From positions 62,001 through 126,000 of the forward strand of contig NZ_QQPQ01000014.1 in NCBI RefSeq assembly GCF_003346715.1: DNA of 64,000 bases, written 5' to 3'. A program made the position numbers and the translations under genes. The stretch's first letter is position 1; every line of letters begins with the position of its first letter. The notes below the pieces were generated by a model. It saw only the letters and a program-made list of their open reading frames with translations. It was not told the DNA's origin and did not search any database. Origin of the DNA: Oceanispirochaeta sp. M1. Its GTDB lineage: Bacteria > Spirochaetota > Spirochaetia > DSM-2461. Shown here piece after piece: positions 25,654 through 34,008 of the stretch.

Positions 25654-26442
25654 TCAAAAACTACCGGCACTGGACGCAAATTCCACATCCAGATTTCCCA
25701 TGGTAAATGTGCCTCTATATCTAAGCTCTGATGCTCCATGCACTGAACCGGAGAGGGTCCCTGTCAGGTTGACCCATGCATCACTCGCGCCGTCTATTTC
25801 TACAACAACATTGTTGGCTGTGAAGTCTCTCATATCTATTTCACTGGCACCATCACAGTTTACATCTGCATTACTGCTTCCATTTGCTGCGCTGAACTCA
25901 AGATTGCTTGCACCATTGCAGTCAAGGTTAACACCTCCGGTGATGGTCTGGGTACTGAAAATCAGATCACTGGCTCCATCAACAGATGCGCTGATTGCCG
26001 CAGTACTGGTATATGCCATATCTACTTCACTGGCACCATTCACTGACACTGTGATTGTTTCGGTGCTGCTGAATCCGGAAGCATCGGCTTCGGAGGCTCC
26101 GTTTGCACTCAGTCCATTTAGTACAGGCATTGTGATATAAGCTTCAAAAATTATATTGTTATAGGAGTTTCCGGACTTCAGAGCAATGGATACAGTACCG
26201 GCTGATTCTGTGACTTCCAGGTAGTCGGCGATATTATCATCGGTGGTGATTATTACAGAGAATGTGTCTCCCTGAACTACTGTCAGATCACAGGTCTCAT
26301 TAATGGAAACGGCTGTGAAGCTGTTGAAATCGTAATTTGTATCAACTGCATCACCTGAACCTGTGATCAGGTTGAACATGGAACATCCGGCAAGGGTGCT
26401 CACTGTTATTGCTATTATTAAGAGTCTGTTTATCTTTTTCAA
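25654..26442 (-). CDS. Head-GIN (DUF2807) lipoprotein with seven xGAS repeats
   Basis: A 262-residue lipoprotein with lipobox 'LAGC' (Cys20). The mature part is a DUF2807 'head GIN' domain predicted to form a right-handed beta-helix. A short motif recurs about every 20 residues: NGASEAD, NGASEVD, DGASDLI, NGASNLE, DGASEID, DGASDAW and HGASELR. In Bacteroidetes and spirochaetes such proteins are envelope proteins of unknown role. The AT-rich upstream region 26443-26560 probably holds its promoter. Confidence 0.85.
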   Translation of the reverse strand: MKKINRLLIIAITVSTLAGCSMFNLITGSGDAVDTNYDFNSFTAVSINETCDLTVVQGDTFSVIITTDDNIADYLEVTESAGTVSIALKSGNSYNNIIFEAYITMPVLNGLSANGASEADASGFSSTETITVSVNGASEVDMAYTSTAAISASVDGASDLIFSTQTITGGVNLDCNGASNLEFSAANGSSNADVNCDGASEIDMRDFTANNVVVEIDGASDAWVNLTGTLSGSVHGASELRYRGTFTMGNLDVEFASSAGSF

Positions 26443-26561
26443 AATATTCCCCTATTTTAAGTGATATAACATACAACAATACTATACATTAAATTTGTTT
26501 CTTTTTTATTATTAAAAGAACATTTATTCAGTTATGCCTTTAAGGGTCTTCACGATTTCCC

Positions 26562-26567
26562 TATAAT
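26562..26567 (+). promoter_or_regulatory. -10 box (TATAAT) before the ferritin-VIT1 gene
   Basis: A perfect TATAAT lies 32 bases before ATG 26600. The hexamer 17 bases upstream (TTTAAG, 26539-26544) is a weak -35 match, which may indicate activator control. Confidence 0.45.
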
Positions 26568-26599
26568 TTGTGTATCACTAAAAGTATATGAGGAAATTT

Positions 26600-27469
26600 A
26601 TGACAATAAATTCGCAGACAATGAAACGGTTAATCTCTGAACAGCAGGACGAGTGCGATGCTCATGTCCTTTACAATAAAATTGCCAATCTTGTAAAAGA
26701 TGAAAACAATGAAAAAACCCTTCGGCTTATGGCTAAAGATGAGCTGAAACATTACAGCCGCCTGAAAACGGTGACCGGGAAGGATCTCAAGCCAAGAGTA
26801 TTCAGGGTTCTTCTGAATCTCTGGTTTATCCGTATTTTCGGGATCACCTTCGGTATAAAGCTTCTTGAAAAGAGTGAGAATCAGGCTGTTAAAGCCTATG
26901 GAGCAGAAGATAAATCTCTGGCCTTTATGGATGAGATTGTAGAAGATGAACAGCGCCATGAAAAAGAGCTTATGGACATGCTTGATGAAGAGCGTCTTAA
27001 ATATATTGGTTCTATTGTTCTTGGTTTAAATGATGCTCTTGTTGAACTGACCGGCGCTTTAACTGGTTATACAATTGCCTTTCAGAATACTGATCTGATC
27101 GGAATTACAGGATTGATCACCGGAATCAGTGCTTCTTTTTCAATGGCGGCCAGTGAGTATCTTGCCACCCGTCATGAGGGTGGTGACAATGCCCTCAAAT
27201 CTGCTTTTTACACAGGTGTGGCATATATCTTTACTGTCATTCTTCTGGTGGCGCCATTCTTTATCTTTTCCAATCACTTTGTCTGCCTGGGGGTGACTCT
27301 GGCTGTTGCTGTTCTTATTATTTTTGCATTTAACTTTTATATCTCTGTTGCCAAAGATTATGTGTTCAGTAAACGCTTTTTTGAGATGGCTGGAATTTCT
27401 TTGGGTATTGCAGGAATCTCATTCCTGATCGGTATTCTGGTAAAGAAGTTTATCGGAGTGGAGATCTAA
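26600..27469 (+). CDS. Ferritin-like/VIT1 iron transporter (MbfA-like)
   Basis: A 289-residue membrane protein. The N-terminal 135 residues are a rubrerythrin-like ferritin domain with glutamate and histidine iron ligands ('SEQQDECDAHVLY', 'AKDELKHYSRL', 'DEIVEDEQRHEKEL'). The C-terminal part is a VIT1/CCC1 transporter with five helices and 'VLGLNDALVELTGALTGYTI' and 'ASFSMAASEYLATR'. MbfA proteins of this layout export iron and protect against peroxide. ATG 26600 is chosen because GAGGA lies just before it; ATG 26588 lacks a site. The gene stands alone and ends in a strong terminator. Confidence 0.9.
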   Translation: MTINSQTMKRLISEQQDECDAHVLYNKIANLVKDENNEKTLRLMAKDELKHYSRLKTVTGKDLKPRVFRVLLNLWFIRIFGITFGIKLLEKSENQAVKAYGAEDKSLAFMDEIVEDEQRHEKELMDMLDEERLKYIGSIVLGLNDALVELTGALTGYTIAFQNTDLIGITGLITGISASFSMAASEYLATRHEGGDNALKSAFYTGVAYIFTVILLVAPFFIFSNHFVCLGVTLAVAVLIIFAFNFYISVAKDYVFSKRFFEMAGISLGIAGISFLIGILVKKFIGVEI

Positions 27470-27474
27470 ATCTG

Positions 27475-27492
27475 CCGCCCCGGAAGGGGCGG
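27475..27492 (+). terminator. Intrinsic terminator of the ferritin-VIT1 gene
   Basis: CCGCCCC-GGAA-GGGGCGG forms a 7-bp GC stem with a GNRA-like tetraloop 5 bases after the stop, followed by a T-rich run. It is effective mainly for the plus strand. Confidence 0.8.
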
Positions 27493-27504
27493 TTTATTCT
27501 TATT

Positions 27505-28128
27505 CTAGATCCATCCCAATGGGACAAATATCAGCATCATTATCAGATTCAGAGCATATAGTGAGCCCAGAAATATTTTGTTGGTCTTTGGTTTTGCGTC
27601 ATAGCAGAGAAAGGCTGCCAGAAAGAAGGGAATATAGATGAAGATCCAGACCGTGATCATGCCCCACCATGGGTAAACCCAGTGGAAGATCGGAGATGCC
27701 GCAAGGGGAACCTCAATGAGGGCAACCAGGAATGCATTAGCCACGGCAAATACTATCCTGTTATTTATACCCAGAATCTTCATATTCTTATCTTCAGGAA
27801 GTACTTTTGACAGAATCAGTCCGGCAACACAAAACATAAAACTGATTTCGATTCCCACACCCACGAGGATCAGAAAGCTTGTTCCCCCTGTAGCTGTCCA
27901 CAGAGCATGGCCCCATATATGCTGGATAAGTGCATTCACTATTTCTACAAACCAGTGGACTCCATAAAGTGCCAGTCCTGCAGCTATCTGATTCCATTTT
28001 TTGTGCTCAATAGCAGTCATGTACACATAGAGCACGAAGGCCAGACAGACAACCATAATCCAGTTGAAATTATCCAGTTTGCGTAGATTCGCCAATGCCT
28101 GAGCTGTGACTTCCGGTTGATTCAGCAT
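27505..28128 (-). CDS. Six-to-seven-helix membrane protein, paralogue of the gene at 57286
   Basis: A 207-residue integral membrane protein of unknown function. Recognisable stretches are 'GHALWTATGGTSFLILVG', 'IEISFMFCVAGLILSKVL' and 'MKILGINNRIVFAVANAFLV'. The same positions in the 217-residue protein at 57286-57939 read 'GRSAVWTAPGDTAFRVFVG', 'IEIIFIFLLMGFIYYYAL' and 'LKMFGLNERWAIAI', so the two are paralogues. Both begin with a short N-terminus containing 'ALANLRKL' or 'ALTGLRDF'. A GGAGG-type site precedes the start. A short palindrome (ACATG-TT-CATGT, 28198-28209) lies upstream. Confidence 0.7.
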   Translation of the reverse strand: MLNQPEVTAQALANLRKLDNFNWIMVVCLAFVLYVYMTAIEHKKWNQIAAGLALYGVHWFVEIVNALIQHIWGHALWTATGGTSFLILVGVGIEISFMFCVAGLILSKVLPEDKNMKILGINNRIVFAVANAFLVALIEVPLAASPIFHWVYPWWGMITVWIFIYIPFFLAAFLCYDAKPKTNKIFLGSLYALNLIMMLIFVPLGWI

Positions 28129-28225
28129 ATATACCTCCAGGATATTGTTCCAAGATCACTATAGAACTGAATTCCCGAATCCGCTACATAAAAATATACA
28201 TGTTCATGTTTTTATCTGCTGCAGG

Positions 28226-28612
28226 TCAGGGATTCTTGCTGCAGAGCTGATCGTAATAATCAATTTTGAAGCTGATCCGTTTTAATGAGTCCTGAAGTGT
28301 TGTGATTTCCTCAAGCAAAGATTCTTTCTGCTCAAGGAGGAGGTCTTTTCTCTCTTCTGCGGTGGAATCGCCCTGTTCCATCAGTTCTCTGTACTTGCGG
28401 ATAGTAGAAAGGGGCATCCCTGTTGATCTCAGGCAGATCACAAAATCCAGCCAGTCCAGATCCTGTTTCTCATAACGTCTGTGCCCATTTTTCTGTCTTC
28501 TGATCTCTGCCAGGATGCCGTCTTTTTCATAGTATCTCAGTGTGTGGTCTGATAGTCCTGTCAGATCTTTCACTTCTTTCATGGAATATGCATTTGATTC
28601 TGTATTTGTCAT
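28226..28612 (-). CDS. MerR-family regulator, AdhR-like aldehyde sensor
   Basis: A 128-residue regulator with the MerR winged helix at the N-terminus ('YSMKEVKDLTGLSDHTLRYY', 'RRQKNGHRRYEKQDLDWL') and a dimerisation coiled coil at the C-terminus. Cys60 in 'DFVICLRSTGMPLS' occupies the place of the reactive cysteine of Bacillus AdhR, which senses formaldehyde and methylglyoxal. It is divergent from an iron-type alcohol dehydrogenase, and the intergenic promoter has the 19-base spacer and the dyad typical of AdhR targets. Aldehyde-triggered activation of the dehydrogenase is therefore a strong inference. Confidence 0.87.
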   Translation of the reverse strand: MTNTESNAYSMKEVKDLTGLSDHTLRYYEKDGILAEIRRQKNGHRRYEKQDLDWLDFVICLRSTGMPLSTIRKYRELMEQGDSTAEERKDLLLEQKESLLEEITTLQDSLKRISFKIDYYDQLCSKNP

Positions 28613-28656
28613 TTGTCTATCTTAGGGATGGAAATATAAAAAAACAAGATTGTATA

Positions 28657-28687
28657 TTGACTTAGAGCTGACTCGAGGTTCTAGAAT
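28657..28687 (+). promoter_or_regulatory. MerR/AdhR-type promoter with 19-bp spacer and dyad
   Basis: TTGACT (28657-28662) and TAGAAT (28682-28687) are separated by 19 bases, the elongated spacer remodelled by MerR proteins. The dyad CTTAGAG (28661-28667), CTGA, CTCGAGG (28672-28678) lies in the spacer and is close to the CTTAGAG-N4-CTCTAAG operator known for Bacillus AdhR. It reads toward the alcohol dehydrogenase at 28775. Confidence 0.75.
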
Positions 28688-28774
28688 GGTTAATAATGAT
28701 ACTCCTATGCACTGAGGCGGGAGATCAATGAGATCCTTCAAGGTCCATAGTATAATCATTTCCAGGAGATTCAT

Positions 28775-29938
28775 ATGAATAATTTCAGCTACTATATTCC
28801 CACCAGAGTTCATTTCGGTGCGGGATCAATCAATAAACTGGGAACTGACAGTCTTCCCGGTAAGAAAGCTCTTATCGTAATATCATCGGGAACGTCCATG
28901 CGGAAGTTCGGTTATCTGCAGAAGGTTGAAGAGCTTCTGAAACAGAACGGTGTCGAATCTGCTGTGTTTGACAAGATTCTCCCCAATCCCATTAAGTCTC
29001 ATGTAATGGAAGGAGCTGCCATGGCTCGGGAAGAGGGCTGTGACTTTATCCTTGGACTGGGTGGTGGAAGCAGTATTGATGCCGCCAAGAGTATTGCCAT
29101 GATGGTTAATAATCCCGGAGATTATTGGGACTATGTGAGTGATGGAAGCGGTAAGGGTCAGTCTTTTACAAAAGAGATTCTCCCTATTGTGGCTGTAACC
29201 ACAACTGCAGGTACAGGTACAGAAGCAGACCCATGGACTGTTATTACTCATGAAGAACTGAAGGAAAAGGTCGGATTCGGTGTTGAGGCTACCTTTCCTG
29301 TTCTCTCCATTGTCGATCCTGAGATGATGCTCTCTATCCCCCCCCACCTTACAGCGTATCAGGGATTTGATGCCTTTTTTCACGCTACTGAAGGGTATAT
29401 TGCCAATATTGTCACTCCCGTGAGTGATGCTTTTGCTCTGAAGAGTATAGAGCTTCTGTATAAGAGTCTCGCCAAAGCCGTCAAAAATGGTGATGATCTG
29501 GATGCCCGCACTGATGTGGCTCTGGCTAATACACTGTCTGGAATGGTTGAATCCACATCCTCCTGTACTTCAGAACACTCCATGGAACATGCCATGAGTG
29601 CCTTCTATCCTAAACTGGCTCATGGTGCAGGTCTGATCATGCTTTCGGAGTCCTATTTCACATATTTTAGTAAAATCTGTCCTGAAAGACTGATGGATAT
29701 GGCAAAGGTTATGGGTGAGCCTGGAGATCGGTCGGAAGACTTCATCACTGCCCTGAAAAAGATGCAGAAAGCCTGTGGTGTGTCTGCCCTCAAGATGTCT
29801 GATTATGGTATTATGGAAGACGAAATCCCGGCCCTTGCTAAGAATGCTCATCACGCAATGGGCGGACTCTATGAGATGGACCGGAAAACCCTGGCAGTCG
29901 AAGATACAATCGAGATCATGAAGGCTGCCTATTCCTGA
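28775..29938 (+). CDS. Iron-type alcohol dehydrogenase
   Basis: A 387-residue group III alcohol dehydrogenase that reduces aldehydes or ketones with NAD(P)H. The nucleotide-binding motif is 'LGGGSSIDAAKSIA' (about 95-108). Metal-binding residues lie in 'GFDAFFHATEGYIAN' and 'EHSMEHAMSAFYPKLAHGAG', where the three histidines and an aspartate are present. The start matches the family opening 'FSYYIPTRVHFGAGSINKL'. The AdhR-like regulator is divergent, suggesting a role in clearing toxic aldehydes. TonB follows after 8 bases and probably shares the transcript. Confidence 0.92.
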   Translation: MNNFSYYIPTRVHFGAGSINKLGTDSLPGKKALIVISSGTSMRKFGYLQKVEELLKQNGVESAVFDKILPNPIKSHVMEGAAMAREEGCDFILGLGGGSSIDAAKSIAMMVNNPGDYWDYVSDGSGKGQSFTKEILPIVAVTTTAGTGTEADPWTVITHEELKEKVGFGVEATFPVLSIVDPEMMLSIPPHLTAYQGFDAFFHATEGYIANIVTPVSDAFALKSIELLYKSLAKAVKNGDDLDARTDVALANTLSGMVESTSSCTSEHSMEHAMSAFYPKLAHGAGLIMLSESYFTYFSKICPERLMDMAKVMGEPGDRSEDFITALKKMQKACGVSALKMSDYGIMEDEIPALAKNAHHAMGGLYEMDRKTLAVEDTIEIMKAAYS

Positions 29939-29946
29939 GGATATAA

Positions 29947-30663
29947 ATGATTTCTGTCTCTGTATTTAAAGAACCCCTGGTGAAAGCCCTTGCAATCTCC
30001 CTGCTGCTGCATGGTGTATTGTTTGGGGTTCTGAATAATTACAATGTCAGAAAACCTGTGTCAGCAGCTCAGGAATTTAAATCTGTACAGATCGAATTCC
30101 GGAATGTCATAAGTCATCTGGTGGAGAGTGGCGGACCTTCGATTCAAGAGCTTCCTGTCGTTGAAGAGACTCCTGAGCCTGTTGCGGTTGAGCCGGTGGT
30201 GGTTGAGCCGGTGGTGGACGCCCCGTTGGTCTCTGAGTCTGAATCTCCAATAGTTGATGACGTTTCGCAGGTTGCTCCTCAGGTTGTTTCTCAGGTTGAG
30301 GAGGGGACTCCTGGTCTTGAGTCAGTTTTGACTGACTCAGAACGCAATGCCGCAAGTCCGATTTCTCCAGTCTCTCAACCGGGAGACGAATATTCTGATC
30401 TAGAAAGTATGTCCCTGAGTAATATCAGAATTCCAGCACCTGTTTATCCTGCAAGAGCAAAGCAGATGGGATGGGAAGGTGATGTTCAGATCCATTTTAC
30501 TGTGAACAGTAAGGGCCGACCTGATGTTATAGAGATAAATCAGAGTTCGGGTTATGAGGTTCTGGATCAGGCTGTACTTGATACGGTGAAGAAACGCTGG
30601 CGGTTCAGCAAAGAAAATGCCGGTCTGAAACTTAAGAAGACTTTCTCATTCCGGCTCATTTAA
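29947..30663 (+). CDS. tonB: TonB energy-transducing protein
   Basis: A 238-residue TonB protein. One transmembrane helix (about 13-30) anchors it in the inner membrane. A periplasmic spacer rich in proline and valine follows ('PVAVEPVVVEPVVDAP'), then the TonB C-terminal domain (about 155-238) with 'VYPARAKQMGWEGDVQIHFT' and the final 'RWRFSKENAGLKLKKTFSF'. It delivers proton-motive energy to outer-membrane receptors; the one in this window is at 32041. No exbB or exbD gene is present here. It lies 8 bases after the alcohol dehydrogenase and ends convergently with the B12 operon. Confidence 0.92.
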   Translation: MISVSVFKEPLVKALAISLLLHGVLFGVLNNYNVRKPVSAAQEFKSVQIEFRNVISHLVESGGPSIQELPVVEETPEPVAVEPVVVEPVVDAPLVSESESPIVDDVSQVAPQVVSQVEEGTPGLESVLTDSERNAASPISPVSQPGDEYSDLESMSLSNIRIPAPVYPARAKQMGWEGDVQIHFTVNSKGRPDVIEINQSSGYEVLDQAVLDTVKKRWRFSKENAGLKLKKTFSFRLI

Positions 30664-30670
30664 AACTTCT

Positions 30671-32041
30671 TTATTTAGTGTAGAAGGCTAATGCGCCCGG
30701 TCCACCGCTGGAGCTTTTTGAATCCAGTAAATTGTAAGTTCCATCATTTAATACCTGAATCCTGTTCAGGCTGTTGTTAGTGAAATTGGAAATATACAGG
30801 ATGTCATCCTCAAACAGAATATATGAGTAATAATCCTTTGATGGATCACTACCCGCCAATATCGGATCTGATGAGCCATGGAGAATCTGTTCTGTTGAAT
30901 AATTGTAAGATTGAATTCCTCCCACTCCGGCCAGATAGAGTACATTTCTGCTGCTGTCCCGGGATGAGCGGAATCCAACAGGTGAACCTCCGATACTTAT
31001 CACACTTTCTAAAACAGGATTTTGAGCATCAGAAATATCCATAACAAGAATGAGTCCGTCATCAGGATCTGTTCCAGGGATAGGATCACCCAGGTCATAA
31101 CCTTCAGGACGATATTCTCCACTTGTGTAGCGTCTCTCCTCTCCTCCGTTTGTTCCAGTGCAGACAACATGCAGTTTTCCATTGAGAACAAACAGTGACT
31201 GAGGGTTCAGGCCATTTCCGGGGAAGTAATCTGTACCGCTTAATTGAGTATAAAGATCATCCAGGTTCAGCTCCCGGACCAATGTTGTGGTCTGATTTGA
31301 TGTATCCGTTGAAAATATCGAAAGAGTTGCTTCCCTGAATGATCCGGCGGCTCTTACATTTGCTCCATCATAGCTGATCAGATCTCCCGAACCGTTGGTT
31401 AGCAGTATGGAGCTGTCATAACGGACATTGCTGACATAAACAGTGTCAGCTGTTGCTGCTATGCCGCTGGGAGAACGGAAATGATTATCACCAACAGCAT
31501 TTTTTGTTGTAGGGGCAGTTTTACTCTCTCTATGACTACCATCAGCTAAAGTCACTTCTTCATACACAGATGAAAAACTGCCTGTCATTGTAAGATCCTC
31601 AAGGCTGACCATAACAATTTCATCACTTGCAAATCCGCTGACAACAGCCTGACCTTCATCACCGACAGGGTTGAGAAGGAGAGGGTTGAATCCGTTTTTC
31701 AGGTAGATCTTTCCAAGGTAATCAAGAGAGAGGGCATCATATTTTTCAACTACATTCTGCCCGGAACATATGGTATAAATGCTGCTGTCCCTGATAAAAA
31801 GGTCACTTGGCCAGGCTTCGCTGCCGCTGTTATGCCCCACTGTCTGAAGATTGGTATATACCCTGTCGTCATCAGGGCTGAAGGCATCAAGACATTCTGC
31901 AGTTCCGCTCAGAATAAAGAGAACATGGCTGTAATTTTGATTGTAGAATTCCTGATATTCGGATTCAATTTCCGGTTTACAGGAGATAATCACAAAGAGA
32001 AAGGGGAGCATTATTAAGAATGTTTTCCGGAAAGCTTTCAT
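30671..32041 (-). CDS. Beta-propeller-like surface lipoprotein (BtuG-like candidate)
   Basis: A 456-residue lipoprotein with lipobox 'IISC' (Cys21). The mature part shows repeated strands of the YncE/DUF5074 propeller type: 'SDLFIRDSSIYTICSGQNVV' then 'EKYDALSLDYLGKIYL', 'AVVSGFASDEIVMVSLEDL', and near the end 'ILFEDDILYISNFTNNSLN'. It is the last gene of a cobalamin-riboswitch operon, and its ATG overlaps the receptor stop (TGATG). In Bacteroides, BtuG propeller lipoproteins sit on BtuB and capture B12; this gene is a plausible counterpart. The B12 role is inferred from context, not from conserved residues. Confidence 0.72.
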   Translation of the reverse strand: MKAFRKTFLIMLPFLFVIISCKPEIESEYQEFYNQNYSHVLFILSGTAECLDAFSPDDDRVYTNLQTVGHNSGSEAWPSDLFIRDSSIYTICSGQNVVEKYDALSLDYLGKIYLKNGFNPLLLNPVGDEGQAVVSGFASDEIVMVSLEDLTMTGSFSSVYEEVTLADGSHRESKTAPTTKNAVGDNHFRSPSGIAATADTVYVSNVRYDSSILLTNGSGDLISYDGANVRAAGSFREATLSIFSTDTSNQTTTLVRELNLDDLYTQLSGTDYFPGNGLNPQSLFVLNGKLHVVCTGTNGGEERRYTSGEYRPEGYDLGDPIPGTDPDDGLILVMDISDAQNPVLESVISIGGSPVGFRSSRDSSRNVLYLAGVGGIQSYNYSTEQILHGSSDPILAGSDPSKDYYSYILFEDDILYISNFTNNSLNRIQVLNDGTYNLLDSKSSSGGPGALAFYTK

Positions 32042-34005
32042 CAGTATTTATATCCTCCGCCGATGGTCCATTCACGTCCTGGAACGGGGTATCCAAGTTT
32101 ATCTGTATATTGGATATCGGTTATGTTTAATATGCCTGCATTGAAATAAAGACCGTTCTTCAATCCAGTCTTAAAAACTGTATCAAAGGTTAATACGTCA
32201 TCAAGGTATTTTATATTTGCCATATTGGTAAAACGATATCCCATATACCTGGAAGAGAGAGTCAGGCTTGTCTGTTTAAGGCTGTATGAGAGAGAAAGGT
32301 CTGCTGTATGCATCGGTCTGTAGGGCAGTTGATTCCCCTGATGAACCGAACCGTCCATATCTTCTACAGCCTGCATCCATGTATAGCTTCCTCTCAGTTC
32401 TGTAAAACCGAGTGAACCTTTTTTGATGGGTATAAGCCAGCTCAGCATATTCTCCAGACCCTGTATTTTAGCTTTTCCGATATTTACGGGCCGCCAGGTT
32501 CCACCGGGAGAGGGGAGCCATTGAATAAGGTTTGTACTGAAGTTCTGATAAAAAACAGAAGATACAGTGAAACCGGCAGCCGGGCCGAAGTATACTCCCA
32601 GATCCCAGTTGAAGCTCTCTTCGGGAAGAAGATCAGGGTTGCCGCTGGCAAAGGAGCCACTGCTCCAGAAAAGATCATCAAACCCGGGGTTATGGTAGGA
32701 TGTTCCGGTGTTTCCTTTGAATTTAATTATGTCGGAAGTTCCGGGAGAATAGGAGGTCGTTACAGACCAGGTTCCCTTATTATCATCCTGTTTTTCCCAG
32801 CCCACATATTCGCTTTCGGAAAAGTCCCAACGCAGGGCCGGGGTAACAGACCAGTTTTTATAGCTGCTCTCAATTCTTGAGAATAATGACATTGAATTCT
32901 GAGATGCAGTACCCGGCAGACTTGTTCCATTACTGCTGCGGAGACTTGAAGATTCGAGCTTGTCACCTGTGAGTTTTATTCCAAGAACAGGAGTGAATTT
33001 CCAGTTCCCTTTTTCAATCAGACCGGAGAGCTCCGAGCTCCCGCTTATTCCGATATTTTCATGTTCTTCATCCACAGAGGCTGCCGGGTTTTCATAATGG
33101 CTCTCCTGGTTCAGAAACGAAAATGAGGTATTCAGTTTCAGATGACTGAGAAATCCGGGGTATGCTGTGAGTCTGTAACTGACAGAAGCATCCTTTCTTG
33201 ATTCTTCAAGTTCGGCTTCGGGAGTCAGAAACTCCATTATCCCCGGGACTCCTCTTTCGCTGAAATAGAGGCTTCCGTCCAAAGAGAGGAGATGCTCTTC
33301 AGAGCCGCCGGGATTCCATTCCAGACCGCTGCGTCCGTTTGCTGCCCAGCCTTTGCTGTTGGTCCGGACAAGATCTCCTTCAGAACCGGGATAATCATAC
33401 TCCCCGCCTGTGTATCTTCCTTCGGCTGCAAGAGAGCCTCTCAGGGAACCACTCCGGCTTAAGGGACCAAAGACCCGTCCGCCTCCTCTCCAGGTCTGAA
33501 AGGCTCCTGCAGAGAGGAACAGCTCAGCTTCCGGGACATAGGCCGGTTCGTCTTTCGTCACAATGTTGATTACACCAGCCATGGCCCCCTCGCCATAGAC
33601 CGCAGAGTTACCACCTCTGATAACTTCTATTTTTTCAATATTGGTCAGAGAATAAGAATTGAGGTTTACGGGATCTCCCTTTCCGTTGTTCTGGGGAATC
33701 CCGTTAACAAGAATCAGAACCTGTTTCCCATTTGAACCTCTGATACTTACAGCCGCAGGTTCAAGTGTCGTACCGGATCGGGTTATGGTGACTCCGGGAG
33801 AAAGATTTATGGCCTCAGCTACAGTTCTGGCACCACGGCGTTCCCATAATTCTCTTTCAATACTTGTTTTCTGCCCGGCTTCATTATCGGTTTCTGTTTT
33901 CTCTTCTTCTATTACGATTATGTCTTCGGAGAAGAGCGCAGTAGTATGAGTATGTATGAGGATCAATATAATAAATATATTTTTTAATCTGCCATTGAGT
34001 ATCAC
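32041..34005 (-). CDS. btuB: TonB-dependent outer-membrane receptor, probable cobalamin receptor (BtuB-like)
   Basis: A 654-residue receptor. A signal peptide (to about 'TALFSEDI') is followed by a likely TonB box 'DIIVIEEE'. The plug domain has 'TVAEAINLSPGVTITRSG', 'VSIRGSNGKQVLILVNGIPQ' and 'IEKIEVIRGGNSAVYGEGAM'. A beta barrel continues to the terminal aromatic 'WTIGGGYKY'. The start is GTG 34005, with GGAGG about 10 bases upstream inside the preceding gene. Control by a cobalamin riboswitch upstream of the operon points to B12 or other corrinoids as substrate. TonB is encoded 1.4 kb away in convergent orientation. Confidence 0.88.
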   Translation of the reverse strand: MILNGRLKNIFIILILIHTHTTALFSEDIIVIEEEKTETDNEAGQKTSIERELWERRGARTVAEAINLSPGVTITRSGTTLEPAAVSIRGSNGKQVLILVNGIPQNNGKGDPVNLNSYSLTNIEKIEVIRGGNSAVYGEGAMAGVINIVTKDEPAYVPEAELFLSAGAFQTWRGGGRVFGPLSRSGSLRGSLAAEGRYTGGEYDYPGSEGDLVRTNSKGWAANGRSGLEWNPGGSEEHLLSLDGSLYFSERGVPGIMEFLTPEAELEESRKDASVSYRLTAYPGFLSHLKLNTSFSFLNQESHYENPAASVDEEHENIGISGSSELSGLIEKGNWKFTPVLGIKLTGDKLESSSLRSSNGTSLPGTASQNSMSLFSRIESSYKNWSVTPALRWDFSESEYVGWEKQDDNKGTWSVTTSYSPGTSDIIKFKGNTGTSYHNPGFDDLFWSSGSFASGNPDLLPEESFNWDLGVYFGPAAGFTVSSVFYQNFSTNLIQWLPSPGGTWRPVNIGKAKIQGLENMLSWLIPIKKGSLGFTELRGSYTWMQAVEDMDGSVHQGNQLPYRPMHTADLSLSYSLKQTSLTLSSRYMGYRFTNMANIKYLDDVLTFDTVFKTGLKNGLYFNAGILNITDIQYTDKLGYPVPGREWTIGGGYKY

Positions 34006-34008
34006 CTG

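Noticed and set aside
28883-29383. A 166-codon minus-strand open frame inside the alcohol dehydrogenase gene
   Set aside because: It is a shadow of a strongly supported enzyme gene and its translation has no family features.
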